Origin: Terasakiella sp. SH-1 | GTDB lineage: Bacteria; Pseudomonadota; Alphaproteobacteria; Rhodospirillales; Terasakiellaceae | Reading direction: 5' to 3' | Length of the DNA: 64,000 bases | Assembly (NCBI RefSeq): GCF_004564135.1 | Contig: NZ_CP038255.1 | Span: forward strand, 652,501-716,500 | Shown here: piece by piece, positions 8,783-18,971 of the stretch | Numbering within the stretch: the first letter of the stretch is position 1 | Layout: each line of letters opens with the position of its first letter | Position numbers and translations under genes: made by a program | Notes under the pieces: generated by a model | The model's database searches: none | What the model saw: the letters and a program-made list of their open reading frames with translations, nothing else | Told to the model about the DNA's origin: nothing

Positions 8783-10027
8783 ATGAACCAGACAGGACAG
8801 GGGGAGCAAGGGGTGACAACCATTAAATTGGATGTGTCCTATGCACAGGAAGTTTGTGACCTGATTGCGGACCAAACGGAATGTATTATCTCCTTCATGG
8901 GGGAGAAGGGGAAGATTCTCGCTTCCTCCATCCATGAGCGCATTGGTGATATTCATGATATTGCTGGTCAGATTATGACCGGGCAGATGGATGTATATGA
9001 TGTTAGTGCTCAGGAAGCCGCCAAGTCCGAAGGGATGCGTGAAGGGCGCAATATGGCTTTGGATGTGGAAGGTATGCGGGTGTGTAGCATCGGTGTGGGT
9101 GGGCCGTTGGAAAAGGCGCGGGCTTATGCAGCCATTGTCCATCTTTCAATCCGCACCATGCTGGAAGCTCAATCCATGGAAAGCCGTCATAAGGCTGAAC
9201 TGGCCAATATTCTGGAAAAACGTTTAAATTGTAGTCTGGATTCTATCCGTGGTTCCATCCGTGCCTTGGACGAGCTGTGCCAGATGATGGGGGAGCAAAT
9301 GACATCCACGGTTCATAGCGGTCAAAATGTGTCAAATGCCAGCCTGTCGACCCAGCAAAATGTGGAAATGGTCTCAGCAGCGACAACGGAACTCAGTGCT
9401 TCGGTTGGGGAAATTACCCGTCAGGTTGGCGATGTGGCCGGGGCGGTGGATGAAATGCATGAAATTTCAGGTGAGACCAGTAACCAGATTGTTCAGCTGG
9501 AAGAAGCTGCCGATCAGATTGGGCAGTTTGTCCAGTTGATTACCGGGATTTCCAGTCAGACCAACTTGTTAGCGCTGAACGCCACCATTGAAGCAGCACG
9601 TGCAGGTGAGGCGGGCAAGGGATTTGCCGTTGTTGCCAGCGAAGTCAAAAGTTTGGCGAAAGAGACAGATAAGGCGACCAAGGAAATTTCTGCACAAGTC
9701 AAGCATATCCAGTCACAAACCGGACAATCGGTTAAGGCGATGAGCCGGATTTCATCTTCGGTCATTGGCATCAATGAAATTGTCAGTTCTGTTTCAGAAG
9801 CGACCAATCAACAGGCACAGGCCACACACGAAATTGCAGAAAATTCCACACAGGCTGCTGGGGCGGCTGCGCAGATTTCTTCTGAGATTTCCGAGGTGAT
9901 TGGTCTGGCTCAGTCCACAGAAGAACGGGTGCAAACAGTTGCCCAGACTATGCAAAGCCTGCGAAGCGATGTACGCTCTCTTTCAGAAGATATGAAAGAA
10001 GTGATTGAGTCGTTGCGTGTGCAATAA
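8783..10027 (+). CDS. Soluble methyl-accepting chemotaxis protein with a sugar-diacid/hydroxy-acid recognition-like domain
   Basis: A 414-residue protein without membrane segments. Residues about 15-128 resemble the CdaR-type putative sugar diacid recognition domain: a conserved start with two hydrophobic strands, then [20 protein letters not shown], then an EGMREGRN and VCSIGVGGP core. Residues about 190-400 form the MCP signalling coiled coil, with the hairpin-tip sequence [20 protein letters not shown] near 260-280. It would act on CheA/CheW in the cytoplasm. Its place between pyruvate carboxylase and D-lactate dehydrogenase suggests that it senses a hydroxy acid such as lactate (inference). 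AAGGAGT lies about 11 nt before the ATG. Confidence 0.85.
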   Translation: MNQTGQGEQGVTTIKLDVSYAQEVCDLIADQTECIISFMGEKGKILASSIHERIGDIHDIAGQIMTGQMDVYDVSAQEAAKSEGMREGRNMALDVEGMRVCSIGVGGPLEKARAYAAIVHLSIRTMLEAQSMESRHKAELANILEKRLNCSLDSIRGSIRALDELCQMMGEQMTSTVHSGQNVSNASLSTQQNVEMVSAATTELSASVGEITRQVGDVAGAVDEMHEISGETSNQIVQLEEAADQIGQFVQLITGISSQTNLLALNATIEAARAGEAGKGFAVVASEVKSLAKETDKATKEISAQVKHIQSQTGQSVKAMSRISSSVIGINEIVSSVSEATNQQAQATHEIAENSTQAAGAAAQISSEISEVIGLAQSTEERVQTVAQTMQSLRSDVRSLSEDMKEVIESLRVQ

Positions 10028-10062
10028 GATACTATGAAGCTCCAAGTCGAAAGAAGAAGAAC

Positions 10063-12867
10063 ATGCTGAAATCTCCCTATAACGATCTTCATACACATTT
10101 ACAGAAGACTTTCCCGCAAGAGCGCTTGATTACAGACCCATTGCGCACCCTTGCTTATGGAACAGATGCGAGCTTCTATCGACTGATCCCGCAAATCGTT
10201 GTGATTGTGGAAAGTGAAGACGATGTTCAGACACTTTTGGAGCAATGTCGCGCCCATGATGTCTCTGTCACTTTCCGTGCTGCGGGCACAAGCTTGTCGG
10301 GCCAAGCAGTGACCGATAGTGTTTTGGGATTGCTGGGGGATAACTGGAATGGTTTTGATTTGGCGGATGATCATTCAACCGTCAGTCTGCAACCCGGTGT
10401 CATCGGCGGGCAGGCCAATGCCAAGCTTGCGCCGTTTGGCAAGAAAATCGGGCCGGACCCAGCTTCGATCAATGCGGCGAAAATTGGCGGGATTGCGGCC
10501 AATAATGCCTCAGGTATGTGTTGTGGCACAGCGCAAAACAGCTATCGCACCCTGTCGTCTATGCGTTTGATCTTACAAGATGGTACATTGTTGGATACAG
10601 GTGATGAACAGTCTGTTCAGATTTTCCGCCAGTCCCATTCTGAATTGCTCAATGGTCTGTCGGCCCTGCGTGATGAGGTCAAGGCTGATCCTGTTTTAGC
10701 AGCGCGTATTGAAAAGAAATTCAAGATCAAGAATACCACGGGCTATAGCCTGAATGCCTTGATTGATTATGAAGACCCGATTGATATCTTGCAGCATTTG
10801 ATGATCGGCTCAGAAGGTACATTGGGCTTTATTGCCGAAGTCACTTATGACACGTGTGTGGAACATAGCCATAAAGCCTCGGCCATGGTGTATTTTGAAA
10901 CCTGTCAAATTGCTGCCAAGGCCGTGCAAGCACTGAAAAACGCGCCGGTGTCAGCGGTGGAGCTGGTGGACCGTGCGGGGCTGCATTCCGTTGAAGATAA
11001 AGAGGGGATGCCGTCTTTCCTTAAAGATCTGCCCGAAGATGCCACAGCCTTGTTGATTGAGGTTCGTGGGGAAAATTGTGGTGAGCTGAGCGCCTTGATT
11101 GAAGAGGCAACCCGCTCTTTTGCCCATATCCCAACGGTGCAACCTGTTGAATTTTCAGATGATCCGGACGTTTGTGCGCGCTACTGGGGTATTCGTAAAG
11201 GGCTCTTCCCCTTAGTTGGTGCCATGCGTGAAACTGGCACGAGCGTGATTATTGAAGATATTGCCTTTCCGATTGAACATTTGGCCGATGGTCTTGTGGA
11301 TCTCCATCATATCTTCAAGGACTACCATTATGATGAAGCGATCATTTTTGGTCATGCACTTGAAGGTAACCTGCATTTCGTCTTTACACAGGATTTCAAT
11401 ACGGAAAGTGAAGTTGAACGTTACGGGAAATTCATGGATGCCGTCTGTGAAATGGTGGTCAAAAAATATGATGGCTCCTTAAAGGCAGAACATGGCACCG
11501 GGCGTAATATGGCCCCGTTTGTGGAAATGGAATGGGGGGCAGATGCCTTTGCCTTGATGAAACGGATTAAGGCGCTGTTTGATCCACAGGAAATTTTGAA
11601 CCCCGGCGTTATTTTGAATGATGATAAAGATATTCATTTGAAAAATCTAAAACCCCTGCCTGCGTCTGAAGAGATTGTTGATAAATGTATTGAATGCGGG
11701 TTTTGCGAACCGAAATGCCCATCGCGTCACCTGACGTTAACGCCGCGCCAACGCATTGTGGGCTGGCGTGAGATTTCGCGTCGTGATGATCAGGGCGAAA
11801 ATAGCACGGACCTGCGTAATCTTTATGCCTACCAAGGGATGGAGACCTGTGCAGCTTGCGGGCTTTGTGCGACGGCTTGTCCGGTGGGGATTGAAACAGG
11901 TGCTTTGGTCAAAATGTTGCGTGGGCGCGAAGCGGGTGAAAGTGCAGGCAAGATTGGGCAGTGGTTTGCCGATCATTATGGCACGGCTATGGGGGCGACT
12001 TCCATGGGGTTAAAAGCAGCCAACCTTGCCCATGGGATTTTGGGTTCCAAGATCATGCAGGGAATGACGGATGGCATGCGCAGCTTATCTGGTAAGCGTA
12101 TGCCACGCTGGACCCCGGCCATGCCTACAGGGATTTCATTTGATCCACAACCATCTGAAAAAGCAGAAAAGGATGTGGTGGTTTATATTCCGAGCTGTGC
12201 ATCGCGCACCATGGGGCCAGCGCGCAATGATGAAAAAAAGACACCTTTGCCGGAAGTCACCGAACGTTTGCTCAAACGTGCAGGTTTTGCGGTACGTTAC
12301 CCTGATGGGCTCAAAAATCTGTGTTGTGGTCAGCCATTTGACAGTAAGGGGTTGAAAGATACGGCAGATGGTAAGGCCGAAGAGCTGGAGGTGGCTTTGC
12401 TTAAAGCATCTGAAGGCGGGAAATATCCCGTGTTGTTTGATACTTCGCCCTGTGCCTTCCGTATGAATGCGCTGAAAGGGGAGAAACTGCAAAGCTTTGA
12501 TATGACGGAATTTATGCATGATCAGGTGATGCCGCGTCTGGAACTGAAAAAGATTGAACGCAAAGTGGCGATCCATCCAACCTGTTCCACCCAGAAAATG
12601 GCCCTTGATGGCAAGATGAAGGCTGTGGTCCAAGCGTGCGTCAGCGAAGTCGTCGTGCCCGAAGGGGTCGGTTGCTGTGGCTGGGCCGGGGATAAGGGCT
12701 TTAATACACCTGAGTTAAATGAACATGCCTTGCGCAAGTTGCCTGCAAGCTTGAAAGGTGTTTTTGAAGGGTATTCAACCAGTAGAACGTGTGAGATTGG
12801 TCTCAGTGAAAAGGCAGGATTCCCATATCGTTCTATCGTTTATCTTTTGGATGAATGTTCTCAATAG
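10063..12867 (+). CDS. D-lactate dehydrogenase, FAD- and Fe-S-containing (Dld-II type)
   Basis: A 934-residue fusion. The N-terminal FAD-binding domain (about 30-240) has GTSLSGQAVTDS and KIGGIAANNASGM. The FAD-oxidase C domain (about 250-530) has EDIAFPIEHL, HALEGNLHFVF and EHGTGRNMAPF. Two 4Fe-4S motifs follow, CIECGFCEPKCPS near 541 and CAACGLCATACPVG near 596. Two CCG segments (about 760-910) include CCGQPFDSKG and GCCGWAGDKG. This architecture and length match the respiratory D-lactate dehydrogenase found beside lldEGF in Shewanella; 2-hydroxyglutarate dehydrogenases of the YdiJ type are related and remain an alternative. With LutABC it gives use of both lactate isomers. Confidence 0.85.
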   Translation: MLKSPYNDLHTHLQKTFPQERLITDPLRTLAYGTDASFYRLIPQIVVIVESEDDVQTLLEQCRAHDVSVTFRAAGTSLSGQAVTDSVLGLLGDNWNGFDLADDHSTVSLQPGVIGGQANAKLAPFGKKIGPDPASINAAKIGGIAANNASGMCCGTAQNSYRTLSSMRLILQDGTLLDTGDEQSVQIFRQSHSELLNGLSALRDEVKADPVLAARIEKKFKIKNTTGYSLNALIDYEDPIDILQHLMIGSEGTLGFIAEVTYDTCVEHSHKASAMVYFETCQIAAKAVQALKNAPVSAVELVDRAGLHSVEDKEGMPSFLKDLPEDATALLIEVRGENCGELSALIEEATRSFAHIPTVQPVEFSDDPDVCARYWGIRKGLFPLVGAMRETGTSVIIEDIAFPIEHLADGLVDLHHIFKDYHYDEAIIFGHALEGNLHFVFTQDFNTESEVERYGKFMDAVCEMVVKKYDGSLKAEHGTGRNMAPFVEMEWGADAFALMKRIKALFDPQEILNPGVILNDDKDIHLKNLKPLPASEEIVDKCIECGFCEPKCPSRHLTLTPRQRIVGWREISRRDDQGENSTDLRNLYAYQGMETCAACGLCATACPVGIETGALVKMLRGREAGESAGKIGQWFADHYGTAMGATSMGLKAANLAHGILGSKIMQGMTDGMRSLSGKRMPRWTPAMPTGISFDPQPSEKAEKDVVVYIPSCASRTMGPARNDEKKTPLPEVTERLLKRAGFAVRYPDGLKNLCCGQPFDSKGLKDTADGKAEELEVALLKASEGGKYPVLFDTSPCAFRMNALKGEKLQSFDMTEFMHDQVMPRLELKKIERKVAIHPTCSTQKMALDGKMKAVVQACVSEVVVPEGVGCCGWAGDKGFNTPELNEHALRKLPASLKGVFEGYSTSRTCEIGLSEKAGFPYRSIVYLLDECSQ

Positions 12868-12991
12868 CAGGTTGAGTTGCCTGAACCCAACGTAAAGGTG
12901 GGATATTACATTATCTTAATGTATTGGTTTGACATTAAGTGCTGATCCTTGCATCATGGCCCCAACAAAGTGCCGGGTAAATGAGTGTGAA

Positions 12992-13993
12992 ATGAACGGG
13001 GAAAACAGCTATAAGTTATTGCCAGCCGGGGTGCGTCTGCTTGCCGCCTGTATGGCAGTGTTTGTATTTTCTTCCCCGGTTCAGGCTGGCGATGGGGCTA
13101 TTTTAAAATATAAAAATGAACCGATTACGCCTATCCCCTTACATAGCGGTGAAGACCCGGATATCGTTTCACTAGGGCGCGATTTGTTTCATGATCCGCG
13201 TTTGTCCACGGATGACACGGTTTCGTGTGCCTTTTGCCATCCCATTGAACAAGGTGGGATGGACGGGTTGATTGTGTCTGTCGGGGTGGAAGGGCGCCAG
13301 GGACCCATTAATACTCCAACAGTCCTCAACAGTGGATTGCATTTTGTACAATTTTGGGATGGTCGTTCACCAACCTTGGAAGCACAAATTGATGGCCCGA
13401 CCCATTCTCCCTTGGAAATGGCAAGCAATTGGCCGGAAATTGTGCAGAAACTTAACGCTGATGACGAATATAAAGAGCGTTTTGCCAAACTTTATCCTGA
13501 AAAGGGCATTCACCCAGATACGATCAGGTCGGCCATTGCGACGTATGAGCGCTATTTGCTCACGCCAAACAGTCCGTTTGACCGTTTCTTGCGCGGAGAA
13601 GATGATGCCTTGTCACAAGAGGCGAAACAGGGATATGTCCTGTTTAAAGGGTTTGGCTGTTCTTCATGCCATCAGGGGGTGGCCGTCGGCGGCAATATGT
13701 ATGAAAAGCTTGGTGTTTTTCGTGATTATTTTAAGGACCGGGGCAATATCACCAAGGCAGACTGGGGGCGCTATAACGTCACCGGTGTTGAAGAACATAA
13801 ATTTGAATTTAAGGTCCCCAGCCTGCGCAATATTGAATTGACGGCCCCCTATTTTCATGACGGGGCGGCCAAAACGTTGCAGGCTGCTGTCAAAACCATG
13901 GCGAAATATCAATTGGGACGGTCTATTAAAGACCATGAGGTTGAGTTGATTGTGGCCTTTTTGAAAAGCCTGACAGGGGAAATCAAGCCATGA
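12992..13993 (+). CDS. Di-haem cytochrome c peroxidase (CcpA/MauG family)
   Basis: 333 residues if started at the ATG at 12992, which gives a good signal peptide (LLAACMAVFVFSSPVQAG, cleavage near residue 33). The longer frame from 12929 places about 20 polar residues ahead of it and looks wrong. Two haem c sites are present: C79-x-x-C82-H83 and C223-x-x-C226-H227. The PSLRNIELTAPYFHDG stretch is typical of the family's C-terminal haem domain. Expected role: periplasmic reduction of hydrogen peroxide with electrons from cytochrome c. MauG-like members modify proteins instead, so the substrate is not certain. It overlaps the following kinase gene by 4 nt (ATGA). Confidence 0.88.
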   Translation: MNGENSYKLLPAGVRLLAACMAVFVFSSPVQAGDGAILKYKNEPITPIPLHSGEDPDIVSLGRDLFHDPRLSTDDTVSCAFCHPIEQGGMDGLIVSVGVEGRQGPINTPTVLNSGLHFVQFWDGRSPTLEAQIDGPTHSPLEMASNWPEIVQKLNADDEYKERFAKLYPEKGIHPDTIRSAIATYERYLLTPNSPFDRFLRGEDDALSQEAKQGYVLFKGFGCSSCHQGVAVGGNMYEKLGVFRDYFKDRGNITKADWGRYNVTGVEEHKFEFKVPSLRNIELTAPYFHDGAAKTLQAAVKTMAKYQLGRSIKDHEVELIVAFLKSLTGEIKP

Positions 13994-16410
13994 AATGGGA
14001 TGTTGTCAGACCCGTTGAATGGATCGGGCTTACCTTTGTCTTGACTGCCTTGGCAATTGTCTATTTTCAAAGCCCAAACATTGATGGGGAAAAACACGCA
14101 CGCACCCTTCACAGTGTGGCTGTGTTGGAAGAAGCTTTAGGGCATTTTGCAGCCGTGGCGGTGGAAACCCGTTTTGGTATGTTACCCAATTTTGATACGT
14201 TGGTGGCCGCACAGCAAGATGCAAATCGCAAGGGTTTGGAACTAAAGGGGAAAATTCCCTTTGAGGAGGAGCAGACACTTATTTCAGTGTGGCAAGCCTA
14301 TGCAGATGGCTTTTCCCAAAAGCAGGATGTGGTGGAAGATTTCAAATCCCATTTGGCGATTTTAAAGAATTCAGTGAACTATCTACCTGTTGTTACCCGT
14401 GAATTTATTGCTGCGGCAATCAAACATCAGATCGACCCGCAAAAAATCGAAGCTGCCAGAATATTGTTGGTTGAAGGGCTAATTTTCTCCCAGGATTATG
14501 GTTTTGAACATATTGAGCAAGTGAACCGATCTCTTGCTATGCTAAAGCCCCTTCATAATGGCTTACCTGCTGAGGTCGATGAGGTTTTGCGCGGTGTGAT
14601 CATACATGCCGAAGCCATTATTGAATATAAGCATGAGGTCGATGGCCTTTTAAATACGATGCTGGCCATTCCCATGGACCGTCTGGTACGTGATGTGCAG
14701 GATACCTATTTGAGTGCCCATCAAAAAAAGCTCAAAAGTGTGGAAGCCTATAAGAGTTTTCTGATTGCTTTAGCTGCTTTGTTGGCGGTTATGATTGCAA
14801 GCCTGTTGTATCGTTTGGCGCGTTCTTCCCAGAAATTGCACGAAACAGTGACGCAGCTCAATTTCCAGAAAAATACGCTTGATGAACATGCGATTGTGAG
14901 TATCGCTGATGTGAGGGGGCGGATTACCTACGTTAACCAGAAATTCTGTGATATTAGTGGCTATACACTGGAAGAATTACTGGGAGAAAATCATCGTATT
15001 GTGAAATCCGGTGAACATTCATCTGAGTTTTTCAAGGAAATGTGGACAACCATTTCTTCCGGGCATGTCTGGCATGGGGTGATTAAAAATATTGCCAAGG
15101 ATGGACGGGAATATTGGGTGGATTCCACCATTGTACCGTTTTTGAATGAGCAGAAGAAACCCTTCCAGTATGTGTCGATCCGCACGGACATTACAAAACT
15201 CAAGAACATGGAAACCGCCCTTGAAAAATCCCGTGACAAGGCGGAACAGGGGAGCCAGTCCAAGAGTGCATTTCTGGCAAATATGAGCCACGAGATCAGA
15301 ACACCCATGAATGCAGTGATTGGGTTGAGCCACTTGTTGCTGAATACAAAACTGGATGAAAAACAGGAAGATTACGTCAATAAGGTTTTGTCATCGGCCA
15401 ATATCTTGCTTGATATTATCAACGATATTCTTGATTTCTCAAAGATTGAAGCTGGAAAACTTGCTTTTGAAGAGATTGCTTTTAATCTGGATGATGTTTT
15501 CGATGAAGTCATGACATTGACCACGCTTAATACGCAGAAAAAGGGCTTGAAGATTAGGCTGCAGCGTGACGTTGAGTTATCTCATATGTTGATTGGCGAC
15601 CCATTGCGCCTCAAACAGGTCTTGATCAATATTTCCAGCAATGCCGTTAAATTTACCCATGAAGGTGAAGTGACCTTTGTAATTGAAGAGGTGCAGCGAA
15701 CAGGCGAACGGGTTGTTTTGCAGTTTAGCGTACAGGATACAGGCATTGGCCTGAGTGCAGAACAAATTGAAACCCTGTTTGATTCCTTCTCTCAAGCCGA
15801 CCTGTCGACCACCCGTGAATATGGGGGGACGGGCCTTGGCTTGGCGATTTGCAAGAATTTGGTTGAACGTATGAAAGGCCAAATCCATGTGGAAAGCGAA
15901 AAGGGACATGGCAGTACATTTAGCTTTACTGCTGAATTTAAAATTGGCCCAAGACTCTCGGTTCTTGAAGGGGAGCAATCATTTTCCATTTTGAATAATC
16001 AGGTCGAGCGCACACAACAAGCACAGGTAGCTGAACCCCATGATTTCAAAGGGGCCAAAGTGTTGATTGTTGAAGATAATATTATCAATCAAAAGGTTGC
16101 CGCCGGGTTGTTACAACGTTTTGGCCTGGACTGTGAAATTGTCAATAATGGTAAAGAAGGGGTTCAGGCTGCGCGTGATAATCGCTTTAGTGCTATTTTG
16201 ATGGATATCCAGATGCCGGAAATGGATGGGGTGCAGGCCACTGTGGAAATTCGCAAGGCTGATACGGATATTCCAATTATTGCCATGACGGCCCATGCCA
16301 TGGCCGAAGAACAGGAAAAATGCCGCCTTGCCGGGATGAATGATTATGTCACCAAGCCTGTAGACCCGGAACAATTGCGCCGTGCTTTAGAGACCTGGAT
16401 TAAGGTCTAG
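13990..16410 (+). CDS. Hybrid sensor histidine kinase with DAHL-like periplasmic domain, PAS, HisKA, HATPase and receiver
   Basis: An 806-residue membrane kinase. TM1 is about residues 12-30 and TM2 about 255-275. The helical periplasmic part between them resembles the DAHL ligand-binding fold ([20 protein letters not shown]). Then come PAS (about 295-405), the dimerisation domain with phosphoacceptor H434 in [11 protein letters not shown], an ATPase domain (about 540-655, with [13 protein letters not shown]) and a C-terminal receiver with D739 in [11 protein letters not shown]. Translation is coupled to the peroxidase gene by an ATGA overlap, suggesting that the kinase monitors a periplasmic or redox signal linked to that enzyme (inference). 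No cognate output protein is encoded next to it. Confidence 0.9.
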   Translation: MKWDVVRPVEWIGLTFVLTALAIVYFQSPNIDGEKHARTLHSVAVLEEALGHFAAVAVETRFGMLPNFDTLVAAQQDANRKGLELKGKIPFEEEQTLISVWQAYADGFSQKQDVVEDFKSHLAILKNSVNYLPVVTREFIAAAIKHQIDPQKIEAARILLVEGLIFSQDYGFEHIEQVNRSLAMLKPLHNGLPAEVDEVLRGVIIHAEAIIEYKHEVDGLLNTMLAIPMDRLVRDVQDTYLSAHQKKLKSVEAYKSFLIALAALLAVMIASLLYRLARSSQKLHETVTQLNFQKNTLDEHAIVSIADVRGRITYVNQKFCDISGYTLEELLGENHRIVKSGEHSSEFFKEMWTTISSGHVWHGVIKNIAKDGREYWVDSTIVPFLNEQKKPFQYVSIRTDITKLKNMETALEKSRDKAEQGSQSKSAFLANMSHEIRTPMNAVIGLSHLLLNTKLDEKQEDYVNKVLSSANILLDIINDILDFSKIEAGKLAFEEIAFNLDDVFDEVMTLTTLNTQKKGLKIRLQRDVELSHMLIGDPLRLKQVLINISSNAVKFTHEGEVTFVIEEVQRTGERVVLQFSVQDTGIGLSAEQIETLFDSFSQADLSTTREYGGTGLGLAICKNLVERMKGQIHVESEKGHGSTFSFTAEFKIGPRLSVLEGEQSFSILNNQVERTQQAQVAEPHDFKGAKVLIVEDNIINQKVAAGLLQRFGLDCEIVNNGKEGVQAARDNRFSAILMDIQMPEMDGVQATVEIRKADTDIPIIAMTAHAMAEEQEKCRLAGMNDYVTKPVDPEQLRRALETWIKV

Positions 16411-16477
16411 GGGCAGGTTTTTAGGGGACAAGGGAAAAGCAGTTTACGCTCTGATAGCAATAAAGTACAAAACCTTT

Positions 16478-17173
16478 ATGAACATGCGTGTCTTATATCT
16501 GGGCGATCGCGCCGTCACCTTTGAATTTGCCGATCATATTTCAGTGCAGGCCAATCTGCGTGTGTTGGCCATTCATGCCTTGGTTGGGGAAGCTTTGGGC
16601 CAAGGCAAGCTGGATGGCATTATCGAAACCGTGCCAACCTTTCGTTCCATCACGGTGCATTATGACCCTTTGCGTCTTTATCCTGATGACGTTGAAAAAA
16701 TGATGGCCCCTTATTTAAGCCCATCAGACTTACAGCGCCGTGATGTGAAGGAATGGGAATTTCCCTGTTGTTATGAAGGGGGCTATGGCGAGGATTTGAA
16801 TGAGGTTGCGCAGTGCTGTTCCTTGAGCCCGCAAGAGGTGATAGACATTCACAGCAGCCAACAGTTTGAAGTTTTTATGTTGGGCTTTTTACCGGGGTTT
16901 GGCTTTTTGGGGCAATTGGATGAGCGCCTTGTTTTACCGCGCAGAAAGGAGCCTCGCATTGTGGTTCCCAAAGGGGCTGTTGCGATTGCAGATAAATTAA
17001 GTGCTGTTTATCCCTCGCAGAGCCCCGGTGGCTGGCATTTGATTGGGCGTACCCCCGTGGAATTCTTTGATTTGACAAAAGAGCGTCCAGCCTTGCTACA
17101 GGCCGGGGACAAGGTTCGTTTTTATCCGATCTCAAGGGCAGAATTTGAGTTGCTGGAGGCTGAGGGAGGATGA
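16478..17173 (+). CDS. pxpB: 5-oxoprolinase subunit PxpB (KipI-like)
   Basis: A 231-residue protein with the PxpB/KipI cyclophilin-like fold. Recognisable pieces are LGDRAVTFEF at the start, FMLGFLPGFGFLGQLDE near 135 and VPKGAVAIADKLSAVYP near 165. With PxpC and PxpA it forms ATP-dependent 5-oxoprolinase, which opens pyroglutamate to glutamate in the cytoplasm. A second ATG two codons downstream is possible because there is no clear ribosome site for either. It overlaps pxpC by 4 nt. The old link to sporulation kinase inhibition applies to Bacillus and need not hold here. Confidence 0.92.
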   Translation: MNMRVLYLGDRAVTFEFADHISVQANLRVLAIHALVGEALGQGKLDGIIETVPTFRSITVHYDPLRLYPDDVEKMMAPYLSPSDLQRRDVKEWEFPCCYEGGYGEDLNEVAQCCSLSPQEVIDIHSSQQFEVFMLGFLPGFGFLGQLDERLVLPRRKEPRIVVPKGAVAIADKLSAVYPSQSPGGWHLIGRTPVEFFDLTKERPALLQAGDKVRFYPISRAEFELLEAEGG

Positions 17174-18216
17174 ATAGGTTGGAAATCCTCAATCCCGGTT
17201 TTCAGGCCCTGGTCCAGGATGATGGGCGCAGGGGCTTTCAGGAATTTGGCGTTCCGGTATCGGGATGCGTTGTGCCGGACTGGATGGTTTTGGGCAATCA
17301 TTTGGTAGGAAATGCCGATACTGCAGCAGGTATTGAATTTCGCCTCATGGGGCCAAGCCTGTGTGTTCATGGGGCACCGGTCAAAGTCGTGGTCTGTGGC
17401 GAGGTTACATCTGAGTTGATTATCAGTGGGCAGGGGGGGCCAAGTTGTCATAAAATGCCCCCATGGCGAAGCTTTACCTTGAAACCGGGTGCAGAATTGC
17501 GGGTTGGGACGTTAGAGAACACACCTGCCGGGTTTATTGCCATTTCCGGCGGGGTGGATGTGCCGGTGGTGATGAATAGCCGTTCGACCTATGCCCGTTC
17601 TAAAATCGGGAACTGGCTCCAAGCCGGGGAGATGTTGCCTGTGGGGGCAGTAGAAGTCTGGCCCGATTGTGTTTTACCCAATCCGCCGCTTGCAGATACG
17701 TCTGTGGTACGTGTCGTGTTGGGGCCACAAGATGATTATTTTGAGGCAAGTGAAATCCAGCGTTTTTTGTCCTCGCCATACGTCATTTCAAAAGCCGCAG
17801 ACCGCATGGGCGCACGCCTTGATGGCCCTGCCTTGGCACATCGTTGTGAAAAGGGGGCGGAAATTCCGTCTGACGGGGTGGTCAGTGGGGCCATTCAGGT
17901 TCCCGGTAATGGTCAACCGATTGTGTTGCTAAATGACGGGCAGACGGTTGGCGGCTATCCCAAGATTGCCACGGTGATCTCAACAGATGTGGCTTTGATT
18001 GCCAATGGTCTGTCAGGTAAGGAAATTCGTTTTCAAGAGGTGAGTGCCCGTGAAGCTTGTGATATTGCCAGAGCCCATGCCCAGCAGCTGGAACAGCTTA
18101 AACGCTCAATCATCAAAGCGTCAGCAAATGGTTTTATTGACTTGCAGGCTTTGTATGAAAGTAATTTGATCGGCGGTGTCGTTGATATGATGGAGGAACC
18201 TCATGAAACAGATTAA
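17170..18216 (+). CDS. pxpC: 5-oxoprolinase subunit PxpC (KipA-like)
   Basis: A 348-residue biotin-dependent-carboxylase-like (KipA/AHS2) protein and partner of PxpB. Family features are the start EILNPGFQALVQDDGRRGF, the RMGARLDGPAL segment near residue 215 and IQVPGNGQPIVLLNDGQTVGG near 240-260. The full-length family is about 310-350 residues, so it is intact. A GGAGG site lies just ahead of the ATG inside pxpB, and the end overlaps pxpA by 14 nt, so the three subunits are translationally coupled and made together. Confidence 0.92.
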   Translation: MNRLEILNPGFQALVQDDGRRGFQEFGVPVSGCVVPDWMVLGNHLVGNADTAAGIEFRLMGPSLCVHGAPVKVVVCGEVTSELIISGQGGPSCHKMPPWRSFTLKPGAELRVGTLENTPAGFIAISGGVDVPVVMNSRSTYARSKIGNWLQAGEMLPVGAVEVWPDCVLPNPPLADTSVVRVVLGPQDDYFEASEIQRFLSSPYVISKAADRMGARLDGPALAHRCEKGAEIPSDGVVSGAIQVPGNGQPIVLLNDGQTVGGYPKIATVISTDVALIANGLSGKEIRFQEVSAREACDIARAHAQQLEQLKRSIIKASANGFIDLQALYESNLIGGVVDMMEEPHETD

Positions 18217-18970
18217 CCTTAATGCGGATATGGGGGAAAGCTTCGGTAGGTATCAAATGGGCGATGATGTGCAGCTGATGACCTCTATTTCTTCGGCCAA
18301 CATTGCCTGTGGTTTTCATGGCGGGGACCCGTTGGTCATGCAAAAAACGGTGAAACTGGCTGTTGACACAGGTGTTTCCCTTGGTGCGCATCCTTCCTTT
18401 CCAGATTTACAGGGATTTGGGCGTCGAATGATGCGTTTGAGCCAAGATGAGCTTTATAGCACAATGGTGTATCAGATTGGGGCCTTGCAGGCTTTTGCGC
18501 ATGCACAAGGGGCAAAAGTCACCCATGTGAAACCGCATGGGGCACTGAATAATATGGCGTGCGAAGAGGCAGAGATGGCTCAAACCTTGGCCCATGCCGT
18601 TAAAGATGTAGATGCGGGTTTGATCTTTCTTGCCCCGGCTTTATCCTGTCTTTCTTCTGAAGCAAAAAAGGTTGGCTTGCGTGTGGCAGAAGAAATTTTT
18701 GCTGATCGTGCTTATACGGAGAAAGGCACTTTGGTTAACCGCCAGAAAGACGGGGCCGTTATTCATGACGGGCAAGCTTGTCTGGAGCGTATTCTTTTGA
18801 TGTTGGACAAGGGCGGGATCGTGTCACAAAGCGGTGTTTTACTGCCTTGTGAAATTCATAGTATTTGCGTGCATGGCGACACGGCACATGCTTGCAGGGT
18901 TGCACAAACCATCCGCAAGGGGCTGACGGATCATGGGTATCAGCTCTGCCCCTTGCCGGATATGGTTTAG
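18203..18970 (+). CDS. pxpA: 5-oxoprolinase subunit PxpA (LamB/YcsF family)
   Basis: A 255-residue protein starting NLNADMGESFG, the metal-site signature of the LamB/YcsF family, with IACGFHGGDP near residue 32, LGAHPSFPD near 57 and VKPHGALNN near 108. It supplies the cyclic-amidohydrolase-like part of the PxpABC 5-oxoprolinase, which recycles pyroglutamate to glutamate and so links to the nitrogen genes that follow. GGAGG about 8 nt upstream supports the ATG. It ends one base before the stop of the convergent chemoreceptor gene, with no terminator between them. Confidence 0.93.
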   Translation: MKQINLNADMGESFGRYQMGDDVQLMTSISSANIACGFHGGDPLVMQKTVKLAVDTGVSLGAHPSFPDLQGFGRRMMRLSQDELYSTMVYQIGALQAFAHAQGAKVTHVKPHGALNNMACEEAEMAQTLAHAVKDVDAGLIFLAPALSCLSSEAKKVGLRVAEEIFADRAYTEKGTLVNRQKDGAVIHDGQACLERILLMLDKGGIVSQSGVLLPCEIHSICVHGDTAHACRVAQTIRKGLTDHGYQLCPLPDMV

Positions 18971-18971
18971 G

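Noticed and set aside
12929-12991. Longer N-terminus of the di-haem peroxidase starting at 12929
   Set aside because: It would place over 20 polar, cysteine-containing residues before a well-formed signal peptide, so the ATG at 12992 is preferred.
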